64,000 nt of DNA, from contig NZ_JBFTXJ020000006.1 of assembly GCF_041379945.2 (NCBI RefSeq), positions 186,001 through 250,000 on the forward strand, read 5' to 3'. Under the pieces are notes generated by a model. That model had not been told where the DNA came from. It saw only the letters and a list, made by a program, of their open reading frames with translations, and searched no databases. The DNA is from Aneurinibacillus sp. REN35 (lineage in GTDB: Bacteria > Bacillota > Bacilli > Aneurinibacillales > Aneurinibacillaceae). The position numbers were made by a program, and so were the translations under genes. Below, in pieces: positions 1-7,753 of this stretch; within the stretch, counting starts at the first letter, position 1; each line of letters starts with the position of its first letter.

Positions 1-61
1 CGATGATATTATTGCCGATCTTGAACAGGCACTTAAGGCAAGCCAACTGGCTGCAGTATAA
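1..61 (+). CDS. C-terminal end of a probable Cys/Met-metabolism PLP-dependent enzyme (partial)
   Basis: Only the last 19 codons are present, in frame from base 2 to the TAA at 59-61. The tail reads DDIIADLEQALKASQLAAV. A 'DIIADLxQAL' helix at the extreme C-terminus is typical of O-acetylhomoserine sulfhydrylase and cystathionine gamma-synthase type enzymes, so that family is the best guess. No catalytic residue is in view. A terminator follows, so the gene is not part of the comE unit downstream. Confidence 0.4.
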   Translation, partial: DDIIADLEQALKASQLAAV

Positions 62-78
62 TAAAATCAGCAGGAGGA

Positions 79-109
79 AGGACAGGAGAAGGTAGCCTGT
101 CCTTTTTCT
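79..109 (+). terminator. Intrinsic terminator after the partial PLP-enzyme gene
   Basis: AGGACAGG (79-86) pairs with CCTGTCCT (96-103) around a 9-nt loop, followed by TTTTCT. It separates the upstream gene from comEB. Confidence 0.8.
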
Positions 110-200
110 GTTGCAGTAGTGGTTTATCTGATTATCAGTTATCATAATAAGAGATCATGCAAATTGAGGTAGAAGAAAGAGAGGAAGGAGAGGGAGGCAG

Positions 201-704
201 ATGGATACACGCAAGTCTTGGGATGAATACTTTATGGATCTGGCCTATATGGCCGCCACCCGTGCAACATGTCCGCGCCGCCATGTTGGCGCAGTCCTGA
301 CACGGAATCGAAAGGTATTGGGTACCGCATACAATGGGAGCCCAAGCGGAGTCGATTCCTGCCTGGATGTTGGCTGTATGCTTCATAATTATTACGAGAC
401 GAATACAGATGGAGCGATCATAGAGAAGCAGAAATGTATCCGTACGATTCATGCGGAACAGAATTTACTTCTTTTTACCGATCAGGCGGATCGGCAGGGG
501 GCGGCGGTATATGTCACTGACCAGCCGTGCTGGACATGTGCGAATCTGATTGCTAATAGCGGAATTGCAGAAGTTGTCTATCACCGGGCATATGCCAAAG
601 ACTATGAGAAAGTAGCCTGGCTGTTTAAGCAAAAGGAAATCGAGTTTCGCCAAATACAACAATATGCTCCACCGGCCGGTGTCAAGATGGAATTTGTAGA
701 GTAG
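201..704 (+). CDS. comEB: ComEB, dCMP deaminase family protein of the late competence operon
   Basis: This is a 167-residue cytidine/deoxycytidylate deaminase-fold protein. The zinc site is intact: H84-A85-E86 supplies the histidine ligand and the proton-shuttling glutamate, and P109-C110-W-T-C113 supplies the two cysteines. The family deaminates dCMP to dUMP. In Bacillus, comEB is the second gene of the comE operon, where its role in transformation is dispensable. The ATG at 201 follows a purine-rich site (ggaaggagaggga, about 185-197). Neighbours differ from B. subtilis: no comEA lies immediately upstream, and two extra genes separate comEB from comEC. The downstream MazG-like gene also belongs to a nucleotide-handling family, so a link to nucleotide pools is possible but not shown. 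Confidence 0.9.
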   Translation: MDTRKSWDEYFMDLAYMAATRATCPRRHVGAVLTRNRKVLGTAYNGSPSGVDSCLDVGCMLHNYYETNTDGAIIEKQKCIRTIHAEQNLLLFTDQADRQGAAVYVTDQPCWTCANLIANSGIAEVVYHRAYAKDYEKVAWLFKQKEIEFRQIQQYAPPAGVKMEFVE

Positions 705-813
705 CATAAATTTTTTTATGAAATACGCAAAAATATGGTATGGATGATGAATAAGGGGGTAAAGATGTAGCAAGAGGATATTATTCTTTCGAACTACGAA
801 CGAGGTGATTTCA

Positions 814-1398
814 ATGCAACCGAATGTCGCAACGATCCGTGGTGTATGTGATAATTTTCAAGCTCCGCAGGAGAGAACAGATGATGTGTACCGCATTGTA
901 GAAGAGGCCAAGATGCGCCCCGAGATTACGGTGGAAGAGAAGAAGACAATGCAGGGTACATTGCTGCTTGGCTTTTATACCGAACATGGCGTATTCCGCT
1001 TGGTTGTACAAGCGGGACTCCCGATTAAAGGGCGACTCTATATAAATGGTATTACCGAAGAGGAAATGGTAATCAATCCACTCATCCGCCTATTCTATGG
1101 TTCCGTATATTTAATGGGAGCAAGCGGTATGCTTCGTCTCTATGAAGAAGGTGTAAGCAAGGACATCCACTTCCGTGAAGGTCGCATCTATGAAAATAAC
1201 GGCCTTGGCGAAGAGACAGAGCTGGCAAACATCCTGGTAGACCAATATATTGACCAGCAAATTGTAGAGGGGCGCATTAATTTCCTGTTGGAGAAGTTGA
1301 ACGACTGTATGGAGCAGAGAACAGAACCGAATACGCATGTGATTAAGCAAGAGCTGACCGAATTGACGGATCAGTGGAATGAACTGCAGAATTTCTAA
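814..1398 (+). CDS. Uncharacterised protein with an IDEAL-like C-terminus
   Basis: I do not recognise this 194-residue protein as a named family. The ATG at 814 is preferred because GAGGTG at 802-807 is a well-spaced Shine-Dalgarno site; a GTG at 805 overlaps that site. The first 130 or so residues form a mixed alpha/beta region rich in short beta-like stretches (for example GTLLLGFYTEHGVFRLVV). The last 60 residues are helical. They resemble the IDEAL domain, a short motif in several Bacillus proteins including some linked to competence control: a 'LVDQYIDQQI' helix followed by 'INFLLEKLNDCM' and 'ELTEL'. There are no membrane segments. It lies in the comEB-comEC interval and ends in its own terminator. 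The IDEAL assignment is pattern matching from memory and is tentative. Confidence 0.7.
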   Translation: MQPNVATIRGVCDNFQAPQERTDDVYRIVEEAKMRPEITVEEKKTMQGTLLLGFYTEHGVFRLVVQAGLPIKGRLYINGITEEEMVINPLIRLFYGSVYLMGASGMLRLYEEGVSKDIHFREGRIYENNGLGEETELANILVDQYIDQQIVEGRINFLLEKLNDCMEQRTEPNTHVIKQELTELTDQWNELQNF

Positions 1399-1431
1399 AA
1401 GGAAAGAGAAATCATCTCTTTCCTTTTTTTT
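1399..1431 (+). terminator. Intrinsic terminator
   Basis: GGAAAGAGA (1401-1409) pairs with TCTCTTTCC (1415-1423), followed by a run of T. It separates the IDEAL-like gene from the MazG-like/comEC pair. Confidence 0.85.
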
Positions 1432-1499
1432 ATATTTAATTTGCCTTCTATGATAAAATATAAAGAAAAACAGACCGTGGGGAAAGGGAGGAAAATTAA

Positions 1500-2135
1500 A
1501 TGGAAATTGTGCTGCCTAGATTAAATCGGCTGGTACCTTCATTGGAATCAACATTCCATAAGCTGGTGGAGGAGCAGGGGGAATTAAGTGAGGCAATTCT
1601 TAGTTGGATGGAGGAGCAGGGAACGCCGCGCGCACGTGAAGCATTAGAAAATGTGGCTGGAGAGCTGCTTGATGTGGCGCAGACATGCATTTCCATGACT
1701 TTCGTGCTTGAAGATCTGGCACCGGATATTCGTCTTGAAGAATTAATTGATGACCATCTCTCCAAGCTTTTGCGCAAAGGATATCTGCAGGATGTGGGTG
1801 GAGATATTTATATTAATGTGAATGAGGCCGGATTTCGAGAGATGAGTCTGCCTCGTCTTGTAATACCGGGTGTGACGCTTGATAGCACGGTATTGAATAT
1901 ATCGGTTGCGGTAGGACGGTTCGCTCAGTGGATCGGCAAATTCCGCGGAGCAAGTGGCGAAGTACGTATTCATAGCGATGAACAGATTGTGAAGGGATGC
2001 GGACTTAATTTGCTCCATATTGCTCAATGCTGCGTTACGATGCTATACATATTAGAAGAGACATTTCTTATGGATACCGGCGCACTCATGCGTGCACATG
2101 TGGATAAATTAAAACGGCGCGGATATGTAGGCTGA
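1500..2135 (+). CDS. Tandem MazG-like protein with a degenerate second half
   Basis: This 211-residue protein is an internal duplication. Residues 5-97 and 117-211 align end to end: both begin with LPRL, contain a 'LLxxAQ' helix and 'FVLE/YILE', and end with a 'L-[RK]-[RK]-G-Y' segment. The first half carries the MazG/all-alpha NTP pyrophosphohydrolase signature, with E25-Q-G-E28 (ExxE) and E55-L-L-D58 (ExxD) as metal-binding acids. In the second half the aligned positions are A137, R140, N170 and H173, so it cannot bind metal the same way. MazG proteins hydrolyse NTPs or dNTPs to the monophosphate and work as dimers, so one chain could form a pseudo-dimer. The ATG at 1500 follows GGAAAGGGAGG. 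The TGA overlaps the comEC start by one base, which suggests translational coupling. Confidence 0.75.
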   Translation: MEIVLPRLNRLVPSLESTFHKLVEEQGELSEAILSWMEEQGTPRAREALENVAGELLDVAQTCISMTFVLEDLAPDIRLEELIDDHLSKLLRKGYLQDVGGDIYINVNEAGFREMSLPRLVIPGVTLDSTVLNISVAVGRFAQWIGKFRGASGEVRIHSDEQIVKGCGLNLLHIAQCCVTMLYILEETFLMDTGALMRAHVDKLKRRGYVG

Positions 2136-4543
2136 TGATACGACAACGGGCGCTTTTCTTTTATAGTTTGTACATGCTGGGCGGAGTTATTTGCGCTTCT
2201 CAGTTTGTTCACAGCGCCCGTCTGGGCCTCAGCATCGCTCTTTTGATTCTTGTAGTAGGGTGCCTACCATGTTGGATGAAGAAAAAGGAGATACCCCGTC
2301 TTTTTATTATAATGGGCATCATATGTGCGTGTGCAGGGTTTGGCCGTTATATATGGGTTGAGGCGTATAATGTCAGCATCCTGCCTGAAAAGGGAACGGC
2401 CTCCTTTACAGGTCGGATTGAAAGTACGGTTTCCTTTGATGGAGACCGCTGTCGATTTGTTCTGCGCCTTGATTCAATCAATGGAAATATTCTTCCGCGG
2501 TCGGAACGGGTACAGACGACGGTATACTTTAAGGATCAGACAACATACGACAATGCAAGAGCGCGTCTCAGATATGGAGCTGGACTTGCAGGGACCATCG
2601 AATGGAAAATCCCGGCTCCACCCTCTAACCCGGGAGCCTTCGATTATCCCACATACCTTCACTGGCAGCGTATCCACCGTACAGCCAGCATTGTTGATGG
2701 CAAATCGCTGGTCTATCAGAGCGCTTCCCTTAGTTTTGCAAAAGCGATGATCGATACACAGCATTGGCTTGCTGATCGTACATTCCTTCTATACGAGCCA
2801 AAATCAGCAGGATTTCTTTCTGGAATGCTGTTAGGAGCGGTAGATGAAATTGATCCGGATCTGTATGCGGCATTTTCTGGCTTAGGCTTGACACATATTA
2901 TCGCCATCTCGGGTCAGCATATTACGCTTCTGATTGCCGGATTAGTGTGTGTGCTGCGTGTATGCGGGGTGTCGAAGCGTCGTGCATACTTAATCACAGC
3001 TCTTCTCCTGCCTTTGTATGTAACAATGAGCGGCTCTAGTGCCTCCGCTCTGCGTGCGCTCATCATGGGTGAACTGGTACTCATAGCGCTGCTTACAGAG
3101 CGCATTAAAGATGGTTGGAATGTGTTGGGTGCCGCTTTCTTGCTTATGGTACTATATGATCCGTATTACATTCATAATGTTGGCTTCCAACTTTCTTATC
3201 TGGTCACGTTCGGCTTGCTTGTATCCGTTCCACCGCTCACACATAAGCTTTCTGTTGGCCCCATTGCCGTTCGTGGACTTCTTGCGGTTACACTAGCTGC
3301 GGCGATTGTATCATTTCCTCTCACAATCTATTACTTCCATTTGTATTCTTTTTTTTCACCGATCATTAATTTTTTGTTTGTTCCTTTCATAAGTATCCTT
3401 ATTGCACCACTTGCGGCTGTATCGCTGCTCCTTGGCAGCATGCATCCTGCGCTTGGGTTTCTTCCGGCCAAAATAGTAGATTTCCTGCTGCTTCCTACAC
3501 TAGATTTGCTTGAATGGGTAGAAAAATTGCATGTTTTGCGTACAGCATTCAGTTCGCCTTCCTTATATTGGATGATAGGGTATTTGTGCTGGCTCACCTT
3601 CCTTACTGGATGGTTGTATGATAGAATAACCTTTAATTGGAAAGGAATAATCTGCTTTATTCTCTGTCCTATCGTTTTATTTGGTATGCTCTTTTTCCCG
3701 CGTCCAAAGGAAGAAGTTACGATTACTTTTCTGGATGTGGGACAAGGAGATGCAATCGTTATAGAGACACCCCGCAGCACTGTGCTCATTGATGGAGGGG
3801 GGCCGCCTTTGCGTTTTGGAGAGCAGCCGGGACGTAAGCCGCGCGAGCCTTTTAACCCCGTCAGGTCCATTGTTGTTCCTTTTTTGTATGCCAAAGGGAT
3901 TGCTTCGCTGGACTTGTTGGTGCTGACGCATGGTGACAATGACCATATTGGAGGTCTTCCTTATTTGCTAGAGCATATGGAAGTTCGCCAAGCGCTTGTC
4001 AATGGCCTATCCGCAGAAACATACATAGAAAAAAAAGTGAATGCATTACTCCACCAAAAACGTATTCCTATTGTAGAAGCAAAACAGGGCCAAATCTGGC
4101 ATGAAGAGCCTGGTATTATCTGGCGGGTACTTAATCCTGCCGCTGCGCTTTCTTCAAGCGAAGGAGATAATGCCCATTCGATCGTTTTACTGCTTGAAGC
4201 GTATGGTTCCTCTTTTCTTTTCACGGGAGATTTGGAACAGGGCGGCGAAGAGCGTCTGTTGCGTGACGCAGCTCTTCAGCCCGTCGATGTGTTGAAGGTT
4301 GGGCATCATGGAAGCAGAGGCTCGACGTCTCAAGCATGGGCAGACGCGCTTGCGCCAAAGCTTGCGATTATCTCTTCAGGTAAAAAGAATTTGTACGGAC
4401 ATCCGCATCGTGAAGTGCTAGAGAGATTGGCAATGAGGAATAGTACAATTCTACGTACCGATCAATGCGGCGCTGTTGTTGTATATGTAAGGGGAGGAAG
4501 AGTTACATATGAATCCATCCTGTCATCGACCGTCTGCAGATAA
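2135..4543 (+). CDS. comEC: ComEC/Rec2, DNA-uptake channel protein
   Basis: This 802-residue polytopic membrane protein forms the channel that carries single-stranded DNA across the cytoplasmic membrane in natural transformation. An N-terminal pair of membrane helices and an extracellular DUF4131-type region come first. The central Competence domain (roughly residues 210-500) has many membrane spans and the 'ISGQH' segment. A C-terminal metallo-beta-lactamase-like domain starts near residue 520. It carries H-G-D-N-D-H near residues 598-604 and the G-H-H-G-S loop near 723-727, so the proposed nuclease metal site looks intact. The ATG overlaps the previous stop (TGATG at 2133-2137). Its presence suggests competence potential, but comEA is not in this window. 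Confidence 0.95.
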   Translation: MIRQRALFFYSLYMLGGVICASQFVHSARLGLSIALLILVVGCLPCWMKKKEIPRLFIIMGIICACAGFGRYIWVEAYNVSILPEKGTASFTGRIESTVSFDGDRCRFVLRLDSINGNILPRSERVQTTVYFKDQTTYDNARARLRYGAGLAGTIEWKIPAPPSNPGAFDYPTYLHWQRIHRTASIVDGKSLVYQSASLSFAKAMIDTQHWLADRTFLLYEPKSAGFLSGMLLGAVDEIDPDLYAAFSGLGLTHIIAISGQHITLLIAGLVCVLRVCGVSKRRAYLITALLLPLYVTMSGSSASALRALIMGELVLIALLTERIKDGWNVLGAAFLLMVLYDPYYIHNVGFQLSYLVTFGLLVSVPPLTHKLSVGPIAVRGLLAVTLAAAIVSFPLTIYYFHLYSFFSPIINFLFVPFISILIAPLAAVSLLLGSMHPALGFLPAKIVDFLLLPTLDLLEWVEKLHVLRTAFSSPSLYWMIGYLCWLTFLTGWLYDRITFNWKGIICFILCPIVLFGMLFFPRPKEEVTITFLDVGQGDAIVIETPRSTVLIDGGGPPLRFGEQPGRKPREPFNPVRSIVVPFLYAKGIASLDLLVLTHGDNDHIGGLPYLLEHMEVRQALVNGLSAETYIEKKVNALLHQKRIPIVEAKQGQIWHEEPGIIWRVLNPAAALSSSEGDNAHSIVLLLEAYGSSFLFTGDLEQGGEERLLRDAALQPVDVLKVGHHGSRGSTSQAWADALAPKLAIISSGKKNLYGHPHREVLERLAMRNSTILRTDQCGAVVVYVRGGRVTYESILSSTVCR

Positions 4544-4570
4544 TTTTTGAACAATAAATACTGTGTTTTA

Positions 4571-4597
4571 TGCAACATTTAGTATATACCTTGCGTC
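4571..4597 (+). promoter_or_regulatory. Candidate ECF-sigma promoter (autoregulatory)
   Basis: TGCAAC (4571-4576), a 17-base spacer and CGTC (4594-4597) resemble the TGAAAC-N16/17-CGTC pattern of Bacillus SigW/SigM-type promoters. It lies just upstream of an ECF sigma gene, as expected if that sigma transcribes its own operon. There is one mismatch in the -35 element. Confidence 0.5.
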
Positions 4598-4624
4598 TGA
4601 GGTATTGAGAGGGGAGGCACGGGC

Positions 4625-5167
4625 GTGGTTGATGCAGAGCTTATACGCTCCGCCCAAAGCGGAAATCGGGAGGATTTAATACGGCTGCTTGAGACGATTG
4701 AGCACTCTGTATATCGTACCGCATTTTATGTATTGGGCAACGAGCACGACGCGCTGGACGCTTCTCAGGAAGCGCTGATTCGAATTTATACAAAGATCGA
4801 TACCTATCAGGAGAAGGCCAAATTCTCTACCTGGGTTCAGCGTATCGTTACCAATGTATGCATAGATAAATTTCGCAAAAAGAAAGATACCGTATCGATT
4901 GACCAGCATGAGCTTATGCTCTATGATGTGCAGAACGTAGAATATGAAGTAGAGCGGGCCGGCATGGCTGATGAGGTAAGAGAAGCGATCAAGCGTCTCC
5001 CTGAACATCAGCGCACTGTGGTTACACTGCGCTATCTGCAAGATTTATCGTACGGAGAAATTGCGGAAGTTATGAACATGCCATTGAATACCGTTAAATC
5101 ATACCTCTATCGGGCCCGACAACAACTCCAGGAATTACTGCATGAATATCAGAAAGGTGGTGTGTAG
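4625..5167 (+). CDS. RNA polymerase ECF-type sigma factor
   Basis: This is a 180-residue sigma-70 family protein with only regions 2 and 4. Region 2 spans about residues 20-95 and includes the DALDASQEALIRIY core-binding helix and 'FSTWVQRIVTNVCID'. Region 4 spans about residues 118-172 and includes 'LPEHQRTVVTLRYLQDLSY' and the HTH 'NTVKSYLYRARQQL'. It resembles the SigW/SigM/SigV group, but I cannot say which. The GTG start at 4625 follows GAGAGGGGAGG. The stop lies two bases before the next gene's start, and that gene is a zinc-finger anti-sigma factor, so the pair is a typical membrane-signalling unit. Confidence 0.9.
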   Translation: MVDAELIRSAQSGNREDLIRLLETIEHSVYRTAFYVLGNEHDALDASQEALIRIYTKIDTYQEKAKFSTWVQRIVTNVCIDKFRKKKDTVSIDQHELMLYDVQNVEYEVERAGMADEVREAIKRLPEHQRTVVTLRYLQDLSYGEIAEVMNMPLNTVKSYLYRARQQLQELLHEYQKGGV

Positions 5168-5168
5168 A

Positions 5169-6437
5169 GTGAGTTGTGAAGAAGCTTATGAGTGGATGCA
5201 GCGTGATTTGGACGGCGATCTCAACGACAATGAAAAAGCCATACTCAGGCAACATCTGGCGCTGTGTCGAGAATGCGCCTCTTTATATCAACGTCTAAGC
5301 TCTCTCTCTACGCATCTGGCACAGCTTCCACTGGTGGAGCCGCCTATTAATATCGTAAATTCTATTCTGCCTGAGCTTGATCGAATTGACCTTGAGCGTG
5401 CCATAACATCTCCTATCCAGGAGCAAGCAGCAGCGTTTGAGAAGCCTCGGCGACGTACGAAGAGGGCAGTATGGTATCGTTATATTGGCGGTGTGACAGC
5501 GGCGGGACTGCTGATCTCCGCGGTTGTGTTTACGCTGAATAATGAGAATCAGCCGGTGAAACAATCCGCATTTTCTTCCCCACAAGTAAAGGTGGAGAAT
5601 ACAGCTGAGAAGCATAACAAGGCACTAGCTGAAGCGGATGCACAGCGGAACACCGAGAAGCGAACAGATGAGCAGGAAACGGACATACCGTCTACTTCAC
5701 AGCCTTCTGTATCGGCAGAAGCGGAGCGAAAAGCGGAAGCGTCGTCTGAACAAAATGCAAAAGAGAATAGCGAAGCTGCGCCGGATACGAAAAAATCACA
5801 GGATGAAACAAAGCGTTATGTTGCCCAAGCTCCTGCAGAACATGCGCAGGAACGGACGTCTACATCGGGGCAAAAAGACACGAATGAGCAGAATACAACT
5901 GCTGCATCTGAATCCGGCAAAGAAAATCCGCCTGCTGAAGAAGATTCTGCGTCTGCAGGCAATGGTGGGGCCTCCATCGCGCAAGCACCGGATGCATCTG
6001 ATTCGAATCAGCATGCAGCAATGGCTAAAGAGTCTGAGCCATCTAAAGACAATGGAAAGACGAATAATACAACCAGCGCACTCGCACTGGCCAAAGAACA
6101 GGCTAAAGAAGGGCAGAAGCCTGGACGTCCTGCCATAGCAAGCGCTGCACAGAGCAGTACGTATAGACCTCCGGGCAAGCCATCGCCAGAAGAACAATAT
6201 TTTGTCAGCAAGGTAGACAACCGATTGCTCGTGCGTGATGCCAATGGAGGAATTGCGTTTATTACCCGTCCATGGAATGACATGTACAATGTATCGTATC
6301 GTTGGATTGATGCAAAGCGCATTGTATACAATCTTGAATATGTCGGCGGAACAGGGCAGACAGATACTGTTCCTTTGCAATCGCAGGAATGGATGATTGA
6401 TCTTGAAAAAAATGTAGAGCGTCCTATTTATAAATAA
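5169..6437 (+). CDS. Zinc-finger (ZAS) anti-sigma factor with a very long extracytoplasmic low-complexity region
   Basis: This 422-residue protein probably holds the preceding ECF sigma factor inactive at the membrane. The N-terminus is an anti-sigma zinc-finger domain with C3, H29-x3-C33-x2-C36. One membrane helix lies at about residues 100-125 (AVWYRYIGGVTAAGLLISAV). Residues 130-350 are low-complexity, rich in E, A, S, K, T, Q and N, and probably disordered outside the membrane. A more ordered tail of about 80 residues follows (SKVDNRLLVRDANGG, WMIDLEKNVE). The GTG at 5169 fits AAAGGTGG at 5153-5160; an in-frame ATG at 5142 lies inside the sigma gene and has no site. Most proteins of this type have about 200 residues, so the external region is unusually large. 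The inducing signal is unknown. Confidence 0.85.
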   Translation: MSCEEAYEWMQRDLDGDLNDNEKAILRQHLALCRECASLYQRLSSLSTHLAQLPLVEPPINIVNSILPELDRIDLERAITSPIQEQAAAFEKPRRRTKRAVWYRYIGGVTAAGLLISAVVFTLNNENQPVKQSAFSSPQVKVENTAEKHNKALAEADAQRNTEKRTDEQETDIPSTSQPSVSAEAERKAEASSEQNAKENSEAAPDTKKSQDETKRYVAQAPAEHAQERTSTSGQKDTNEQNTTAASESGKENPPAEEDSASAGNGGASIAQAPDASDSNQHAAMAKESEPSKDNGKTNNTTSALALAKEQAKEGQKPGRPAIASAAQSSTYRPPGKPSPEEQYFVSKVDNRLLVRDANGGIAFITRPWNDMYNVSYRWIDAKRIVYNLEYVGGTGQTDTVPLQSQEWMIDLEKNVERPIYK

Positions 6438-6454
6438 GCACGCTTTGTAATTTT

Positions 6455-6544
6455 GTGCGTATGATGTAGTAAAAGAAGCGGTGCTTATCGCTCAGCCTCC
6501 GGGATGTGGGCCCACTCGGACCCTGGGCGTTTACATATACGCAC
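6455..6544 (+). ncRNA. Candidate structured RNA element upstream of holA
   Basis: GTGCGTATGATGTA (6455-6468) pairs with TACATATACGCAC (6532-6544) to give a 13-bp helix with a single bulged G at 6463. The helix closes a GC-rich interior of about 63 bases. Inside, AGCG/CGCT can form a small hairpin, and GCCCA/TGGGC or CCGGG/CCCTGG could form others. No open frame fits the interval, and a strong terminator follows at 6558-6588. It could be a small RNA, a cis-regulatory leader or a mRNA 3' element. I do not recognise it as any riboswitch class I know. Confidence 0.45.
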
Positions 6545-6557
6545 AGCCTTCCATAGG

Positions 6558-6588
6558 CCATGGCAGATTGGTTTGCCATGGTTTTTTT
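6558..6588 (+). terminator. Intrinsic terminator before holA
   Basis: CCATGGCA (6558-6565) pairs with TGCCATGG (6574-6581), followed by seven T. It ends the sigma/anti-sigma transcript or the structured RNA upstream, or acts as an attenuator for holA. Confidence 0.85.
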
Positions 6589-6621
6589 GTGCGCATATAA
6601 TAAAGGGACGAGGTGACAAGA

Positions 6622-7686
6622 GTGGAGATACAACGAGTTATAAAAGAAATTAGGCAGGGAAAGGTCGCTCCGATCTATGTACTCTATGGAACGGAACAGT
6701 ATATTATGGACGAGACGGTGCGTCTGATTGAGGAGACGCTGTTAGACGAGGCCAGCCGTGATTTCAATTACAATACATATGATTTGCGGGAGACACCGAT
6801 TCAGACGGTACTGCAGGACGCAGAGACCTTCCCGTTCATGGGAGAGAAGCGGGTAATACGCGCCTCATATGCCATGCTGCTAACCGGAGCGAAGCTGCCC
6901 AGCAGTGCGCCAGAGCATGATGTGAATGCATTGATCTCTTATGCAGGCAATCCGCCGGACTATTCGGTCCTGATTATCGAAGTTGCAGCGGACAAGCTAG
7001 ATGAACGGAAGAAGGCTGTCAAAGCCTTAAGGAAAGACGGACTTATTATTGAGTGTGCGCCGCTTAAGGAAGGGGCCTTAGCGGAATGGGCTATGCGGCA
7101 GGCGAAGCACTATGGTGTGCAGATGAGCACAGCGGCAGCCGAGCTTTTAATTGCGATGAGTGGCACACAATTAGGAAGACTGGATAAAGAAATTGAGAAG
7201 ATGGCCGTCTACGTTGGTGCAGGCGAAGAAATCACAGAAGATACGGTGGAAATGCTTGCGACACGGGAACTTGAGCATGATATTTTTCGCTTGATCGACA
7301 AAGTCGCTCGATTGCAAATAGAAGACGCGGTACGGATGTATTATGATTTGCAGCGCTTAAATACCGGAAGCAGTGAGACAAAAGGAGAAGGAGAGCCGCT
7401 AAAAATTCTTACGCTGCTTGCGCGTCAATTCCGTATTCTGCTCCAGATTAAAACGCTCACGCCGCGCGGCTATTCTCCCCAGCAGATGGCTTCGCTGCTC
7501 GGCATCCATCCTTATGTTGCCAAGCTTGCCAATGAACAAGCCCATGCATTCAGCGAGAAGGCTTTGCGTCGTATTCTGCATCGCCTTGCTGAAGAGGATA
7601 TTCGGATTAAGACAGGGCAGATCGATAAAGTATTGGCGCTTGAGCTGTTTATTCTAGAACTAAAAGATATGATGATTGCATCATAA
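6622..7686 (+). CDS. holA: DNA polymerase III delta subunit (HolA)
   Basis: This 354-residue protein is the delta subunit of the clamp loader, which opens the beta sliding clamp. It has the AAA+-like but non-ATPase fold of the family: 'APIYVLYGTEQYIMDE' at the N-terminus, 'ETFPFMGEKRVI' in the clamp-interacting region, and a C-terminal collar domain with 'LTLLARQFRILLQIK'. The GTG at 6622 is preferred, with GAGGTG at 6610-6615 as its Shine-Dalgarno site; a GTG at 6613 lies inside that site. Its position between comEC and rpsT matches the Bacillus order, apart from the sigma/anti-sigma pair inserted before it. Confidence 0.93.
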   Translation: MEIQRVIKEIRQGKVAPIYVLYGTEQYIMDETVRLIEETLLDEASRDFNYNTYDLRETPIQTVLQDAETFPFMGEKRVIRASYAMLLTGAKLPSSAPEHDVNALISYAGNPPDYSVLIIEVAADKLDERKKAVKALRKDGLIIECAPLKEGALAEWAMRQAKHYGVQMSTAAAELLIAMSGTQLGRLDKEIEKMAVYVGAGEEITEDTVEMLATRELEHDIFRLIDKVARLQIEDAVRMYYDLQRLNTGSSETKGEGEPLKILTLLARQFRILLQIKTLTPRGYSPQQMASLLGIHPYVAKLANEQAHAFSEKALRRILHRLAEEDIRIKTGQIDKVLALELFILELKDMMIAS

Positions 7687-7698
7687 AATAAAGCAATA

Positions 7699-7728
7699 GA
7701 AAAAGCGACCGCTAACGGTCGCTTTTTC
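7699..7728. terminator. Bidirectional terminator between holA and rpsT
   Basis: GAAAAAGCGACCG (7699-7711) and CGGTCGCTTTTTC (7716-7728) form a perfect 13-bp stem with a 4-base loop. The flanking A and T tracts allow it to end both convergent genes. Confidence 0.93.
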
Positions 7729-7753
7729 TTGATATGAATGCATTCATATATGC

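Noticed and set aside
5638-6138. Second plus-strand frame, Arg/Lys/Gln-rich, across the anti-sigma low-complexity region
   Set aside because: It is the shifted reading of a repetitive E/A/S-rich coding region. The zinc finger and the membrane helix are in the annotated frame, which is continuous without a frameshift.
6508-6517. Perfect palindrome GTGGGCCCAC inside the structured RNA
   Set aside because: A 10-base palindrome without a loop cannot form a hairpin by itself, and no matching operator family came to mind. I treat it as part of the larger fold.
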